This document shows positions 9,994 to 20,280 of a stretch of 64,000 bases of DNA, piece by piece. The notes beneath the pieces were generated by a model that saw only the letters and a list, made by a program, of their open reading frames with translations, ran no database searches and had not been told where the DNA came from. This DNA is from Acinetobacter cumulans (GTDB lineage: Bacteria > Pseudomonadota > Gammaproteobacteria > Pseudomonadales > Moraxellaceae), in the NCBI RefSeq assembly GCF_003024525.3, contig NZ_CP035934.2, positions 744,001 to 808,000 on the forward strand, given 5' to 3'. Position 1 is the first letter of the stretch; each line of letters starts with the position of its first letter. The translations under genes and the position numbers were made by a program.

Positions 9994-10282
9994 GTGAGCA
10001 CCGCGTTTTTTGTTGTTGTGGTCACTTAAGATTAAGCTTAAATTCTTAAGCCAATGTGATTGCTGTGTTCAAAATTGTAATTGCTAGCATGCAAGCTTTA
10101 TTAAAATGACGATAAGAAATTTTGATTTGAAGATCGGATTAAAAAATCCCCCATTACGGAGGATTTTATACAGATTTTTTGTGAGTGAAGATTGATATAG
10201 GACTTTAAGTTATCCATTAATAAGGAACTAAAGCGATGTTATTCATCTACCTAAATTCTTTTAAAAGGAGTGCCTTAAAGTC

Positions 10283-11458
10283 TTAAAGTACTTCAATCGC
10301 GACAGCAGTTGCTTCACCGCCACCAATACACAGCGCAGCAATACCGCGTTTACCGCCAGTACGCTTAAGGGCATGTATTAAAGTTAAAATAATGCGTGAG
10401 CCTGTAGAACCCACAGGGTGGCCAAGTGCACATGCACCACCATTAATATTCACTTTTTCTGCATCCAGTTTGAACTCATCCATTGGGCACATCGTCACCA
10501 TAGCAAAGGCTTCATTAATTTCCCAAAGGTCAACGTCTTGAGCGTCCCAACCTGTAGCATTTAATACCTTTTGAATCGCGCCCACAGGAGCAATGGTAAA
10601 TTCAGATGGATGCTGTGAATTTGAAGCATACGCAACAATTTTAGCTAAAGGGTTTAAGCCCTTTGCCACAGCTTGTTCTGCAGAGGTTAAAACTAATGCT
10701 GAAGCACCGTCAGAGATAGAGCTCGCATTGGCAGCAGTAATGGTGCCATCTTTAGCAAAAGCAGGGCGTAATGTTGGAATTTTGTCGATATTGGCATTGA
10801 ATGGTTGTTCATCTTTATCAATAACTACATCGCCTTTACGCGTACTCACAGTTACAGGCACAATTTCATCTGCAAAATAGCCTTCAGTAATCGCTGTTTG
10901 CGCACGCTTTAAAGAACGAATGGCAAAGTTATCCATCTGTTCACGTGTATAGCCTTTGCTGTTGGCCATGTCTTGTGCAAATGAACCCATTAAACGACCA
11001 GTCTCAGCATCTTCAAGACCATCAAGGAACATGTGATCTTTGATTTCGCCATGACCCATACGGAAGCCAGCACGAGCTTTAGGCAATACATAAGGTGCAT
11101 TGGTCATGGATTCCATACCACCAGCAACTACAAACTGTGCAGAACCAGCTTTAATCATGTCTGCTGCTTGCATCACAGCTTTCATGCCAGAACCACACAA
11201 TTTATTAATGGTGACTGCGCCTGTTGAATCAGGCAAACCTGCTAAACGCATCGCTTGACGCGCAGGGCCTTGTTTTAAGCCAGCAGGAAGCACACAGCCC
11301 ATAATGACTTCTTCGATGTCCGTTGCTTGTAAGCCTGAGCGAGCAATTGCTTCTTTAATTGAAGCTGCACCTAAAATGGGTGCTGTTACACTTGCTAAGC
11401 TTCCTTGAAAGCCACCCATTGCGGTACGTGCACCATTAACAATTACGATGTCAGTCAT
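10283..11458 (-). CDS. Acetyl-CoA C-acetyltransferase (second thiolase)
   Basis: A 391-residue thiolase with all catalytic residues: C88 in NKLCGSGMKA, H347 in GHPVGSTGS and C377 in CIGGGEA. The pattern is closest to biosynthetic/AtoB-type acetoacetyl-CoA thiolases, which condense two acetyl-CoA or split acetoacetyl-CoA. It is about 40% different from the thiolase at 1629-2834 by eye and stands alone, not in a beta-oxidation operon. An imperfect hairpin with A/T flanks at about 10141-10170 may be its terminator. Confidence 0.92.
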   Translation of the reverse strand: MTDIVIVNGARTAMGGFQGSLASVTAPILGAASIKEAIARSGLQATDIEEVIMGCVLPAGLKQGPARQAMRLAGLPDSTGAVTINKLCGSGMKAVMQAADMIKAGSAQFVVAGGMESMTNAPYVLPKARAGFRMGHGEIKDHMFLDGLEDAETGRLMGSFAQDMANSKGYTREQMDNFAIRSLKRAQTAITEGYFADEIVPVTVSTRKGDVVIDKDEQPFNANIDKIPTLRPAFAKDGTITAANASSISDGASALVLTSAEQAVAKGLNPLAKIVAYASNSQHPSEFTIAPVGAIQKVLNATGWDAQDVDLWEINEAFAMVTMCPMDEFKLDAEKVNINGGACALGHPVGSTGSRIILTLIHALKRTGGKRGIAALCIGGGEATAVAIEVL

Positions 11459-11567
11459 TGTGATTTTCTCCGAATCTGTTTTATTAAAATAGTTAAACCC
11501 ACAGCAGTATATAAAAAAAAGCCGTGGAGAAAATGACCTTTGTGCCAGAACTTTAGACCCACCAGTT

Positions 11568-12089
11568 CTAACAACTGTTGATATTTTCTAGCCGTACATG
11601 GCCCATTTTACTCATGATGATTTTTTGATGAGGCAAATCGATCAGTGAACAATGAAAAAAACTTCCGTTAGAACCAATAGGCATTCCTGTTGTGGCCTGA
11701 AAGGTTAGGCTCGGAATGCTGAGCGTGCCACGCCAATCGAGAGTGCTGTATTTAAGGTTGAGTTTTTCCTGATGCAGAATGCTTTCGGTACTATCAATTT
11801 GTCGATTTTTATTGTTGTCGACAAACATTACAAAGCCAGCGCTCCATTTGCTTGGCTGACATTGAGTGAAATTTTCACTCGGACAGATCACAATATTGGA
11901 ATTTTGAATGGTGGCTAAATTTTTAGCTTGACGACTAAAGGTTTGTATTTTTTTTGCTGTAAGTTGCATTTCTTGCTTCGCCTGATACCGATGAAAAGCA
12001 GGTAATGCATAGCTTGAAATGATACAAATAATTGCCACGCACACGATGAGTTCTAATAGTGTGAAACCATTTTTTACTATAAAAAACAT
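11568..12089 (-). CDS. GspH/FimT-type pseudopilin
   Basis: A 173-residue protein with a class III prepilin signal: KNG8|F9TLLELIVCVAI, with glutamate at mature position 5, then a hydrophobic helix up to about residue 29. The prepilin peptidase would cut after G8. The rest is a GspH/FimT-like globular domain. In Acinetobacter such minor pilins prime type IV pili, which are used for twitching and DNA uptake. No other pilus gene lies nearby, so it is a lone fimT-like gene. FimT versus FimU cannot be told apart here. Confidence 0.82.
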   Translation of the reverse strand: MFFIVKNGFTLLELIVCVAIICIISSYALPAFHRYQAKQEMQLTAKKIQTFSRQAKNLATIQNSNIVICPSENFTQCQPSKWSAGFVMFVDNNKNRQIDSTESILHQEKLNLKYSTLDWRGTLSIPSLTFQATTGMPIGSNGSFFHCSLIDLPHQKIIMSKMGHVRLENINSC

Positions 12090-12307
12090 TGGATTGAACC
12101 TTGTATTTGGTATTTATTTTTATTAATTCATGTTATTAATAATGTGCTTCGACACATTTTTGAGTTGAGCAAAATTTTTTATTACTCAAGTTTTAATAAA
12201 ACTGCTAAAATATTTAGCAAGTGAAAAATAAGCGATTCACAAGAATAAATTGAGTAAAAAATTACCGAATTACAACGGAAATTGTAAGTAATTTTGTCAA
12301 TAATTTA

Positions 12308-12326
12308 CTTGATTAGACTAATCAAG
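12308..12326. promoter_or_regulatory. Perfect 19-bp palindrome upstream of ompA (candidate operator)
   Basis: CTTGATTAGACTAATCAAG has 9-bp arms around a single A. It ends 3 bp before the candidate -35 box of ompA, a position suited to a repressor or a class I/II activator. No T tract follows, so it is not a terminator. The binding protein is unknown. Confidence 0.45.
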
Positions 12327-12329
12327 CAC

Positions 12330-12358
12330 TTGGAAAACCATTGAAGTGTTTGTATGAT
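12330..12358 (+). promoter_or_regulatory. Candidate ompA promoter
   Basis: TTGGAA at 12330-12335 and TATGAT at 12353-12358 are separated by 17 bp. They lie about 108 bp before the chosen ompA start. The match is fair but untested. Confidence 0.4.
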
Positions 12359-12465
12359 TCGGCGTGAATAGCTTAAAAAATAAAACTGGGGTATTAGAAA
12401 GCCTATCTCAGGATGCCGGTATTTTTAGGCTTGAACAACAATTGTTATCTCTGGAGGATAAATCC

Positions 12466-13479
12466 ATGAAAATGAGTCGTATTGCTTTAGCAATGCTCGT
12501 AGCTGCTCCTTTAGCAGCTGCAAACGCAGGCGTAACTGTTACTCCATTAATGCTTGGTTACACATTCCAAGACACTCAGCACAACAACGGTAAAGACCAT
12601 TTAACTTCTGGTCCTGAACTTCAAGACGATTTGTTCGTTGGTGCAGCGCTTGGTGTTGAATTGACTCCATGGTTAGGTTTCGAAGCTGAATACAACCAAG
12701 TTAAAGGCGACGTTGAAGGTGCTGGTGTTGCTGCTGGTGCAGAATACAAGCAAACTCAAATCAACGGTAACTTCTATGCTACTTCTGATTTGATCACTAA
12801 AGACTACGATAGCAAAGTTAAGCCATACGTATTGTTAGGTGCTGGTCACTACAAATACACTGGTGCTGGTCTTAAAGACGAAGGTACTTTGGGTAACGCA
12901 GGTGTTGGTGCTTTCTGGCGCTTAAATGACGTTCTATCTCTTCGTACAGAAGCTCGTGCAACTTACAACATCGACGAAGATTTCTGGAACTACACAGCTT
13001 TAGCTGGTCTTAACGTAGTTCTTGGTGGTCACTTGAAACCAGCTGCTCCTGTAGTTGAAGTTGCTCCTGTAGCTCCTGTAGCTCCAGTTCAACCAGCTCC
13101 ACAAGAGTTGACTGAAGACCTTAACATGGAACTTCGTGTGTTCTTTGATACAAACAAATCAAACATCAAAGATCAATACAAACCAGAAATCGCTAAAGTA
13201 GCTGAGAAACTTTCTGAGTATCCAAACGCTACTGCTCGTATCGAAGGTCACACAGACAACACTGGTCCACGTGCACTTAACGAACGTCTTTCTTTAGCTC
13301 GTGCTAACTCTGTTAAAACAGCACTTGTTAACGAATACAACGTAGATGCAGCTCGCTTGTCTACTCAAGGTTTCGCTTGGGATCAACCGATTGCTGACAA
13401 CAAAACTAAAGAAGGCCGTGCTATGAACCGTCGCGTATTCGCTACGATTTCTGGTAGCCGTACTGTTGTAGCTAAATAA
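12466..13479 (+). CDS. ompA: OmpA-family outer membrane porin/anchor
   Basis: The start is the ATG at 12466 with GGAGG 8 bases upstream; the frame is open 34 codons further up, but that has no such signal. A signal peptide ([21 protein letters not shown]) is followed by an eight-strand beta-barrel, as in the Acinetobacter OmpA with mature start [14 protein letters not shown] Pro/Ala/Val hinge (about residues 190-212) leads to the C-terminal OmpA domain, which has [20 protein letters not shown] and [12 protein letters not shown]; the Asp and Arg there bind peptidoglycan. It anchors the outer membrane to the wall and is a slow porin. Codon use (mostly GGT, CGT, AAC) fits very high expression. 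Confidence 0.96.
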   Translation: MKMSRIALAMLVAAPLAAANAGVTVTPLMLGYTFQDTQHNNGKDHLTSGPELQDDLFVGAALGVELTPWLGFEAEYNQVKGDVEGAGVAAGAEYKQTQINGNFYATSDLITKDYDSKVKPYVLLGAGHYKYTGAGLKDEGTLGNAGVGAFWRLNDVLSLRTEARATYNIDEDFWNYTALAGLNVVLGGHLKPAAPVVEVAPVAPVAPVQPAPQELTEDLNMELRVFFDTNKSNIKDQYKPEIAKVAEKLSEYPNATARIEGHTDNTGPRALNERLSLARANSVKTALVNEYNVDAARLSTQGFAWDQPIADNKTKEGRAMNRRVFATISGSRTVVAK

Positions 13480-13510
13480 GATTCAATAATTATTTATTGA
13501 ATTGAGTTTA

Positions 13511-13540
13511 AAAAAAAGCAGCCGAAAGGCTGCTTTTTTT
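13511..13540 (+). terminator. Strong ompA terminator
   Basis: AAAAAAAGCAGCC, a GAAA tetraloop, then GGCTGCTTTTTTT, beginning 32 bp after the ompA stop. Confidence 0.9.
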
Positions 13541-13615
13541 ATGGGGGCGAATTTTGCTGAGTTTGTTAGAATAAGCCTGTATGAAGATAAAGAAATCAAT
13601 TGACTGCGAGTTGTT

Positions 13616-14146
13616 ATGGGCTTGAAGATACCAGAGGCTTTATTAAAGCTAAAATCTAATAGTGGAGTTTATGCTGTGTGGATGGTGCTACAGCACTATG
13701 GGATACAGGCAGACATACAGCGGTTGGTTAAAATTACTGGCTATGATGGCGAAGGGGCATTTAGTATCGGTTTAGCATTGGCATTGCAAAAGTTAGGTTG
13801 TAAAACCAGTTTTCATACGGCACCAGATCCAGATAAGCAACCTAAAGAAATTGAATACTATCAAGAAGCCAAGCAACTCAATATTCCAATTCAAGCTGCT
13901 TTAAGCTATGAGCAAATTAAAGAAAAGATCGATCAGGGTTACTTTGTAATTGTGTATTACGATACTGTTGAAGGGGTGGGACACCATTCTTTGGTGTATT
14001 CAATGAATAGCCGTGAAATTTGTTTTTTTGATAATTTTACGACTTTATCTGCACGAACTTTTGAAAAAAGACGTAAAGCAGAAGGAATTTGTCGTCAGGC
14101 GATTGTGATTGATGGTTCAAAATTAGCTGATATTAAATTGAGTTAA
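13616..14146 (+). CDS. Peptidase C39-like protein lacking the catalytic cysteine
   Basis: A 176-residue protein with the papain-like C39 layout, but the place of the catalytic cysteine is serine. The family pattern CGxTSLxMVLxxYG appears here as S16-G-V-Y-A-V-W-M-V-L-Q-H-Y-G. The downstream histidine (GVGHHSLVY, near residue 125) and aspartate (FFDNF, near residue 140) are present. No signal peptide or ABC-transporter domain is attached. It may be a non-catalytic binding fold, a serine variant, or an unrelated use of the fold. It is a single-gene unit downstream of the ompA terminator. Confidence 0.65.
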   Translation: MGLKIPEALLKLKSNSGVYAVWMVLQHYGIQADIQRLVKITGYDGEGAFSIGLALALQKLGCKTSFHTAPDPDKQPKEIEYYQEAKQLNIPIQAALSYEQIKEKIDQGYFVIVYYDTVEGVGHHSLVYSMNSREICFFDNFTTLSARTFEKRRKAEGICRQAIVIDGSKLADIKLS

Positions 14147-14245
14147 GTTGCTTGTATATTGGCGAAACCATGAATGTACTGATTTTGGTGTCGGAATACT
14201 TAATAAGTAGGGACCGCAGTTTTCTTTTTGATTGTGATTACAAAT

Positions 14246-14277
14246 AAAAAAAGCTACACCGGAGTGTAGCTTTTTTT
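14246..14277. terminator. Bidirectional terminator between the C39-like gene and lysP
   Basis: AAAAAAAGCTACAC, a CGGA loop, then GTGTAGCTTTTTTT. It has perfect arms with A and T tracts on both sides, and lies 12 bp from the lysP stop. Confidence 0.85.
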
Positions 14278-14288
14278 GGGGTTAACTT

Positions 14289-15755
14289 TTAGGCGTCTTT
14301 ATCAACATTCATTGGACGTACATCCATGTCTTGATATGAAACCATTTTTGCTTTGTATTTCCACTTATAGCCCAGCCAAATTGCTAGGAATAAGAAAATA
14401 CCAATATACGTTGAAATGACTGCTAAGATGTCACCGTCAAGTACTGCTTGGTAGTTTTGACCGAGAACGACAATTGCACACAAAATGAAAGCAAACCATG
14501 GTGCAAACGGGAAGAATTTAGCGCGGTAAGCTAGATCTTCAAGCTTATAGCCTTGGTGTACGTACCCTTTGCGGAAGCGGTAGTGTGAAATCGCAATGCC
14601 TAACCAGACAATAAAGCCACACATACCAGACATATTTAAAAGCCAGTTGAACACAGCTTGCTCACCAATAAATGTGGTCAAGAAGCATAGAGCAGCAATT
14701 GCAGTGGTTGCATAAAGCGCATTCATTGGTACACCACGGCGGTCCAATTTTGAGAAGGCTTTTGGCGCACTGCCATTTTTTGCCATATCAAACAGCATAC
14801 GTGTTGATGAATACATGCCAGAGTTACCTGCAGATAAGATTGCAGTTAAAATCACAGCATTCATTACAGAGGCTGCAAAAGCAAAGCCTGCTTTTTCATA
14901 CAACAACGTAAATGGTGAAAGTGCAATATTTTCACTAGATGCTGCTTGTAAAAGCAATGGGTCATCGTATGAAACGAGCGTGCCAATAATGAAAATACAC
15001 ACCACATAAAACAATAAGATACGCCAGAAAATTTGCTTGATTGCTACTGGAATTGTTTTCTTTGGATCTTTAGATTCACCTGCTGCAACTCCGACCATTT
15101 CTGTACCTTGGAAGGAGAATCCGGCAATCATGGCAACACCAATAAGGGCAGACAAACCACCCACAAACGGTGCTTCACCTTTAGTCCAGTTGGCAAATGT
15201 TTCTACACCAGGGGTTAACATGATTTTACCAATCATGAAAATACCAATGATGATAAACACAACAATCGCTAGCACTTTAATTAAGGAGAAGAAAAACTCA
15301 GACTCACCAAAACCTTTGACTGTAAGGGCATTAATACCGAAGACGATCGCTAGGAAGAGCGCACTCCAATAAAATCCTGGTATATCTGGGAACCAAAATT
15401 TCATAATGAATTGAACTGCAACGAGTTCGAATGCAACGGTAATTGCCCAGTTGTACCAGTAGTTCCAGCCCAAAGCAAAGCCGAAACCACTTTCTACATA
15501 CTTGGTGCCGTATGTGAAGAAAGCACCTGAAGTTGGGTTATGTGTTGCAAGCTCACCTAAGCTGGTCATGAGGAAATAAATCATTACCCCAATTAAGCAA
15601 TAGGCCAGTAGTGCACCACCTGGACCAGCATTCGCAATGGTTGCACCAGAAGCAAGGAATAAACCTGTACCAATAGAGCCACCAATGGCAATCATATTTA
15701 GATGGCGGGCGCCAAGCTTACGCTTGAGTTGCGCCTGTTGATTCGTTTCGCTCAT
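14289..15755 (-). CDS. lysP: Lysine-specific permease, APC family
   Basis: A 488-residue, 12-helix amino-acid/proton symporter. It tracks E. coli LysP closely over its length: ARHLNMIAIGGSIGTGLFLA, SGAFFTYGTKYVESGFGFAL, IAGFSFQGTEMVGVAAGES and MSGMCGFIVWLGIAISHY. The family imports amino acids across the inner membrane; the similarity supports L-lysine, though other cationic amino acids are possible. The start is the ATG at 15755; the rsmC stop lies 9 bp upstream, so the two genes are probably cotranscribed. Confidence 0.87.
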   Translation of the reverse strand: MSETNQQAQLKRKLGARHLNMIAIGGSIGTGLFLASGATIANAGPGGALLAYCLIGVMIYFLMTSLGELATHNPTSGAFFTYGTKYVESGFGFALGWNYWYNWAITVAFELVAVQFIMKFWFPDIPGFYWSALFLAIVFGINALTVKGFGESEFFFSLIKVLAIVVFIIIGIFMIGKIMLTPGVETFANWTKGEAPFVGGLSALIGVAMIAGFSFQGTEMVGVAAGESKDPKKTIPVAIKQIFWRILLFYVVCIFIIGTLVSYDDPLLLQAASSENIALSPFTLLYEKAGFAFAASVMNAVILTAILSAGNSGMYSSTRMLFDMAKNGSAPKAFSKLDRRGVPMNALYATTAIAALCFLTTFIGEQAVFNWLLNMSGMCGFIVWLGIAISHYRFRKGYVHQGYKLEDLAYRAKFFPFAPWFAFILCAIVVLGQNYQAVLDGDILAVISTYIGIFLFLAIWLGYKWKYKAKMVSYQDMDVRPMNVDKDA

Positions 15756-15764
15756 CGTTATTCC

Positions 15765-16790
15765 TTAAGATTTTTTTTGAGTGCTAGCGAAGAGCACTTT
15801 AAAGCCTTGTTGATCAGCCTTGGTAATACACTGACCAAAACTTTGTTCAATTAAAACGGGATAATTTAAAAAACGGTTGGCAACAATCCACAGTTCGCCA
15901 TCCGACTTGAGATGACGTCGTGCAGTTTTGCATAAATTTTCACTGGCATTGTAGTCGGTTTGAATCCCTTGATGAAAGGGTGGATTACTGACGATTGCGT
16001 GTAAAAACAGTGGTGCATCTTCTATGCCACTAACCGCCTTGATCTCAAGTTGTTCTGGAACAAGAGAATTTTCTTCAAAAGTCATTTTAGTCGAAGCAAG
16101 AGCAAAGGCGTCGACATCCATCGCAAAGATACGATTTTTTGGATTTAATTTGGCCAAATAAGCGCTAATTACACCTGCGCCACAGCCGAAGTCTGCAATT
16201 TTGCCAGAGCTTACTTTAGATAGGTAAGGTAAGAATACTGCTGTACCCACATCTAAACGATTTTGACTAAATACACCGGGTAATGCACAAATGTTTAAAT
16301 CGCCTTGTGGTGTTGGTACGGTATAGCGTTGTGCCCAATCTTCCAATGCTTTGGCAGTGGTATTTTTTTCTAGTACCGTTTGCCACATTTGGCAATGGCG
16401 TGCGCTGTCTAGCTTAAGGGTTTTACCATAAGGAAGAAGCTGTTTAGATGCACGTTCAACGCCACCTTTTTTCTCACCCACTAAGAAGATCGAAGCACCT
16501 AGGCTTAAACGACTCGCAAGGTTATGCAGAATATAATTGAGTAATTCTTTAGATTTAGGAACAAAAACGATGGCTTGATCAAACGCGCCTTGAGGGAGTT
16601 CAACACCAAAATGTACAGTTGCTTGACGGGCTTGAAAATATTGAAAATCGTTAAAATTCCAAGTCCAAACACTGGCATTGATGTTTGAAGCTAAATTACT
16701 GAGCAAGTCATCTGTTGGTGCATTTACGAACAATACGCGACCATCAAGAAACGCTTCCTGACGAATTACAACTTCACTTTGAGGAACCAT
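15765..16790 (-). CDS. rsmC: 16S rRNA (guanine-N2) methyltransferase RsmC
   Basis: The C-terminal domain is a class I SAM methyltransferase: [27 protein letters not shown] (SAM site) and [14 protein letters not shown], where NPPF is the amino-methylating catalytic motif of the RsmC/RsmG-like enzymes. The N-terminal half is the degenerate duplicated domain of RsmC. The enzyme methylates G1207 of 16S rRNA in the assembled 30S subunit. I chose the ATG at 16790, with GGAG 6-7 bases upstream, instead of the upstream in-frame ATG at 16820, because that one overlaps the terminator hairpin at 16806-16842. Confidence 0.88.
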   Translation of the reverse strand: MVPQSEVVIRQEAFLDGRVLFVNAPTDDLLSNLASNINASVWTWNFNDFQYFQARQATVHFGVELPQGAFDQAIVFVPKSKELLNYILHNLASRLSLGASIFLVGEKKGGVERASKQLLPYGKTLKLDSARHCQMWQTVLEKNTTAKALEDWAQRYTVPTPQGDLNICALPGVFSQNRLDVGTAVFLPYLSKVSSGKIADFGCGAGVISAYLAKLNPKNRIFAMDVDAFALASTKMTFEENSLVPEQLEIKAVSGIEDAPLFLHAIVSNPPFHQGIQTDYNASENLCKTARRHLKSDGELWIVANRFLNYPVLIEQSFGQCITKADQQGFKVLFASTQKKS

Positions 16791-16805
16791 TTTATTTCTC
16801 CATAA

Positions 16806-16842
16806 CAAAAGCACCGCCAAGGGATAACGCTTGACGGTGCTT
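16806..16842 (-). terminator. Terminator of the xanP-type permease gene
   Basis: On the minus strand AAGCACCGTCAAG pairs with CTTGGCGGTGCTT around an 8-base loop, followed by TTTTGTT. It lies just past the permease stop and just before the rsmC ribosome binding site. Confidence 0.75.
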
Positions 16843-16854
16843 GAGCAAAATGAA

Positions 16855-18225
16855 TTATTTCTTCACTTCAGGAAGAATAATATTCAATACAAGGGCAGCA
16901 ATACCGCCAGTTGCAACACCAGAACTAAAAATGTTGCGAATGAGTTCAGGCAAGTGTTCAAGAATTTGTGGTACTTGAGCAACACCTAAGCCGAGCGCTA
17001 AAGAAATCGCGATGATTAATAATGCACGACGATCTAACTGAATCCCAGAGAGGATATTAATCCCTGAAGCAGCAACAGCACCAAACATCACCATAACTGC
17101 ACCACCGAGTACGGCCTGTGGGACAGCTTGGATTACGCCTGCAACAGCAGGAAGTAGGCCTAAAATCACCAATAAAGCAGCAATCCAAATACCTACATAG
17201 CGACTTGCAACACCTGTCAATTGAATGACACCATTATTTTGCGCAAACACAGAGCTTGGGAAAGTGTTGAAAATACCTGCAAGGAATGAGTTAGCACCGT
17301 TAACGAGGACACCGCCTTTAATGCGCTGCATCCACTGTGGGCCATTTACAGGTTGGTTTGATAATTTTGAAGTTGCGGTAATATCACCAATGGCTTCTAA
17401 CGAAGTTACAAGGTAAATAAATGCCATTGGAATAAATAAGCTCCAAGAGAAGCTTAAGCCAAAGTGCATTGGTGTTGGAATTTGTACCAGTGGTGCATCT
17501 TTTAAACCATCAAAGTTTAAGTGCCCCATAAAGCCTGCAAGGATGTAACCCACCAGAAGTGCGATTAAAATCGCTGAGCTTTTTACCCATGTAATACGTA
17601 CACGGTTGAGTAAAATAATTAAAGCCAATACCGTGCATGACATGATGAGATTATCTGCATTGGCAAAGGTTTTATCGCCCATGGCTTGATAACCACCACC
17701 CATTGAAATTAAACCTTCTTTGATTAAGGTCAAGCCAATAAGCAAAACCACAATACCTGTAACCAGTGGCGTGATTAGTTTTTTAATCCACGGTAAAATT
17801 TGTGATACGCCCATTTCAATGAATGCACCTGCAATCACCACACCAAAAATAGAAGCCATCACTGCTTCTACAGGCGTGCCCGCAGCCACCATTGCTGAAC
17901 CAATACCAATAATTGGGCCAATAAAGTTAAAGCTTGTACCTTGAACAATTAAAAGACCAGCACCAAAAGGGCCAACTTTTTTACATTGTAGGAAAGTTGC
18001 GATGCCTGAAATGACTAGAGACATCGATAAAATCATATTCGTGTCTTCTTTAGAGACACCTAAAGCCAAACAAATTAACAGGCCAGGCGTCACGATAGGG
18101 ACAATAATGGCCAATAAATGTTGGAAGGCCGCTAAAAAAGCGACGAATGGTTTCGGTCGATCTTCGAGTCCATAGACTAAATCGAGTTGATCTTTAGGGT
18201 CAGGAGATTGGTTCAAATCAGACAT
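16855..18225 (-). CDS. Nucleobase:cation symporter-2 (xanthine/uracil permease), XanP-like
   Basis: A membrane protein of 456 residues from the chosen ATG at 18225. It has the NCS2 hallmarks: [20 protein letters not shown] in helix 1, [11 protein letters not shown] in helix 3, [18 protein letters not shown], and [21 protein letters not shown], the NAT signature region. It resembles E. coli XanP most, so proton-coupled xanthine uptake is likely; uric acid or uracil are alternatives. The frame is open to 18321, but homologous sequence begins near [13 protein letters not shown]. No clear ribosome binding site is visible. It is divergent from typA. Confidence 0.85.
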   Translation of the reverse strand: MSDLNQSPDPKDQLDLVYGLEDRPKPFVAFLAAFQHLLAIIVPIVTPGLLICLALGVSKEDTNMILSMSLVISGIATFLQCKKVGPFGAGLLIVQGTSFNFIGPIIGIGSAMVAAGTPVEAVMASIFGVVIAGAFIEMGVSQILPWIKKLITPLVTGIVVLLIGLTLIKEGLISMGGGYQAMGDKTFANADNLIMSCTVLALIILLNRVRITWVKSSAILIALLVGYILAGFMGHLNFDGLKDAPLVQIPTPMHFGLSFSWSLFIPMAFIYLVTSLEAIGDITATSKLSNQPVNGPQWMQRIKGGVLVNGANSFLAGIFNTFPSSVFAQNNGVIQLTGVASRYVGIWIAALLVILGLLPAVAGVIQAVPQAVLGGAVMVMFGAVAASGINILSGIQLDRRALLIIAISLALGLGVAQVPQILEHLPELIRNIFSSGVATGGIAALVLNIILPEVKK

Positions 18226-18398
18226 AAGGTACAGCAAATTAAGGCTAGGTGGCGCTATTCTAATCTGTTTACATCCCTTTACAAAATTAAAAGGGGCCGT
18301 ATGGCGAAAAAAATTGATCATGTCAATAAACTGTCACTACTAAAATCTATATTTTTTCTGTATAATTTGCCCTCAAACTTTAGGCGTATCGAATACAC

Positions 18399-20228
18399 AT
18401 GTCAGATATTAAAACTCTCCGTAACATTGCCATTATCGCGCACGTCGACCATGGTAAAACGACTCTTGTAGACAAACTTTTACAGCAATCAGGTGCTCTT
18501 GGCGATCGCGCAGGCGAGATCGAACGTGTAATGGATTCTGGCGCTATTGAGTCTGAACGTGGTATTACCATTCTTGCAAAAAACACTGCAATCAAATGGT
18601 TAGACAAACGTACTGATACTGAATACCGTATCAACATCGTGGACACCCCGGGACACGCCGACTTCGGTGGTGAAGTTGAACGTGTAATGTCGATGGTTGA
18701 CTGCGTACTTCTTCTTGTAGACTCACAAGAAGGTCCAATGCCACAAACTCGTTTCGTAACGTCTAAAGCGTTCGCACGTGGTTTGAAACCAATCGTAATT
18801 ATTAACAAAGTGGACAAGCCAAGCGCGCGTCCGGATTGGGTAATTGACCAAGTATTTGATTTGTTTGACAACCTTGGTGGTACTGACGAACAGTTAGACT
18901 TCCCAGTTGTTTATGCTTCTGGTCTTCGCGGTGTAGCGGGTCCTTCTCCAGAAGAACTTGCTGAAGACATGACTCCATTGTTCGAAACAATTGTAGACAT
19001 CGTTGAGCCACCAGCAGTTGACGTTGATGGTCCATTCCAAATGCAAATCTCTTCACTTGATTACAACAGCTTCGTTGGTGTAATCGGTGTTGGTCGTATT
19101 CAACGTGGTTCTGTTAAGTTAAATACACCTGTAACTGTAATCGACAAAGACGGTAAAACACGTAACGGTCGTATCTTAAAAATCATGGGTTACCATGGTC
19201 TTGAACGTATCGACGTTGAATCTGCTCAAGCAGGCGACATCGTTTGTGTAACTGGTATCGATGAACTTCATATCTCTGACACAATCTGTGATCCAAAAGC
19301 AGTTGAAGCACTTCCAGCGCTTTCTGTAGATGAACCTACAGTGTCTATGACTTTCCAAGTAAACAACTCACCGTTTGCTGGTAAAGAAGGTAAATTCGTA
19401 ACTTCACGTAACATCCGTGAACGTCTAGACCGCGAATTGATTCACAACGTAGCATTACGTGTTGAAGATACTGACAGTCCTGACCGTTTCAAAGTGTCTG
19501 GTCGTGGTGAACTTCACCTTTCAGTACTTATTGAAAACATGCGTCGTGAAGGTTTCGAAATGGGCGTATCTCGTCCACAAGTAATCTTGAAAGAAATCGA
19601 CGGTGAAAAACAAGAACCTTACGAAAACGTAACGTTTGACGTTGAAGAGCAGCACCAAGGCGCTGTAATGGAACAAATGGGTCACCGTAAAGGCGAAATG
19701 ACCAATATGGAAGTTGACGGTAAAGGCCGTATCCGTATTGAAGCAACTGTTCCTTCACGTGGCTTAATCGGTTTCCGTTCTGAATTCCTGACGATGACTT
19801 CTGGTACAGGGATCATGACGTCTAGCTTCTCTCACTACGGTCCAATGAAACAAGGTACTGTTGCGAAGCGTCAAAACGGTGTGTTGATTTCTATGGTTCA
19901 AGGTACTTGCCTTGGCTATGCATTGTTCAGCTTACAAGACCGTGGTCGTCTATTTGCTAAACCACAGCTTGAAGTATACGAAGGCATGATCGTGGGTATT
20001 AACTCACGTTCTGACGACATGGTTGTTAACCCAACTAAAGCGAAACAGTTAACAAACGTACGTGCTTCAGGTACTGACGATGCGTTAACTCTTGTTCCTG
20101 CAGTTGAATACACACTTGAACAAGCGCTTGAGTTCATTGAAGATGACGAGCTAGTTGAAGTAACACCTAAGTCAATCCGTATCCGTAAGCGTTGGTTGAC
20201 TGAAAACGAACGTAAGCGTAACAAATAA
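18399..20228 (+). CDS. typA: Ribosome-associated GTPase TypA/BipA
   Basis: A 609-residue translational GTPase. The G1 loop is AHVDHGKTT, G2 lies in RGITI, G3 is DTPGHADFGGEV and G4 is NKVDKPSARPDW; domains II, III, V and the BipA-specific C-terminal domain follow (PSRGLIGFRSEFLTMTSGTG). TypA helps 50S assembly and translation under stress and cold. A TATAAT at 18361-18366 is a likely -10 box. It is a single gene ended by a strong terminator. Confidence 0.96.
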   Translation: MSDIKTLRNIAIIAHVDHGKTTLVDKLLQQSGALGDRAGEIERVMDSGAIESERGITILAKNTAIKWLDKRTDTEYRINIVDTPGHADFGGEVERVMSMVDCVLLLVDSQEGPMPQTRFVTSKAFARGLKPIVIINKVDKPSARPDWVIDQVFDLFDNLGGTDEQLDFPVVYASGLRGVAGPSPEELAEDMTPLFETIVDIVEPPAVDVDGPFQMQISSLDYNSFVGVIGVGRIQRGSVKLNTPVTVIDKDGKTRNGRILKIMGYHGLERIDVESAQAGDIVCVTGIDELHISDTICDPKAVEALPALSVDEPTVSMTFQVNNSPFAGKEGKFVTSRNIRERLDRELIHNVALRVEDTDSPDRFKVSGRGELHLSVLIENMRREGFEMGVSRPQVILKEIDGEKQEPYENVTFDVEEQHQGAVMEQMGHRKGEMTNMEVDGKGRIRIEATVPSRGLIGFRSEFLTMTSGTGIMTSSFSHYGPMKQGTVAKRQNGVLISMVQGTCLGYALFSLQDRGRLFAKPQLEVYEGMIVGINSRSDDMVVNPTKAKQLTNVRASGTDDALTLVPAVEYTLEQALEFIEDDELVEVTPKSIRIRKRWLTENERKRNK

Positions 20229-20247
20229 GTTATTCTTATCTTCGGAT

Positions 20248-20280
20248 AAAAAACCGCTGATGCAAATCAGCGGTTTTTTT
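20248..20280 (+). terminator. typA terminator
   Basis: AAAAAACCGCTGAT, a short loop, then ATCAGCGGTTTTTTT, starting 20 bp after the typA stop. Confidence 0.88.

Larger units (their letters stand above)
12090..12465. other. Upstream region of ompA, 376 bp
   Basis: No gene is seen. It holds the divergent control regions of the pseudopilin gene and ompA, with a 19-bp palindrome and a sigma-70 type promoter listed separately. If that promoter is used, the ompA leader is about 100 bases long. Confidence 0.5.
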
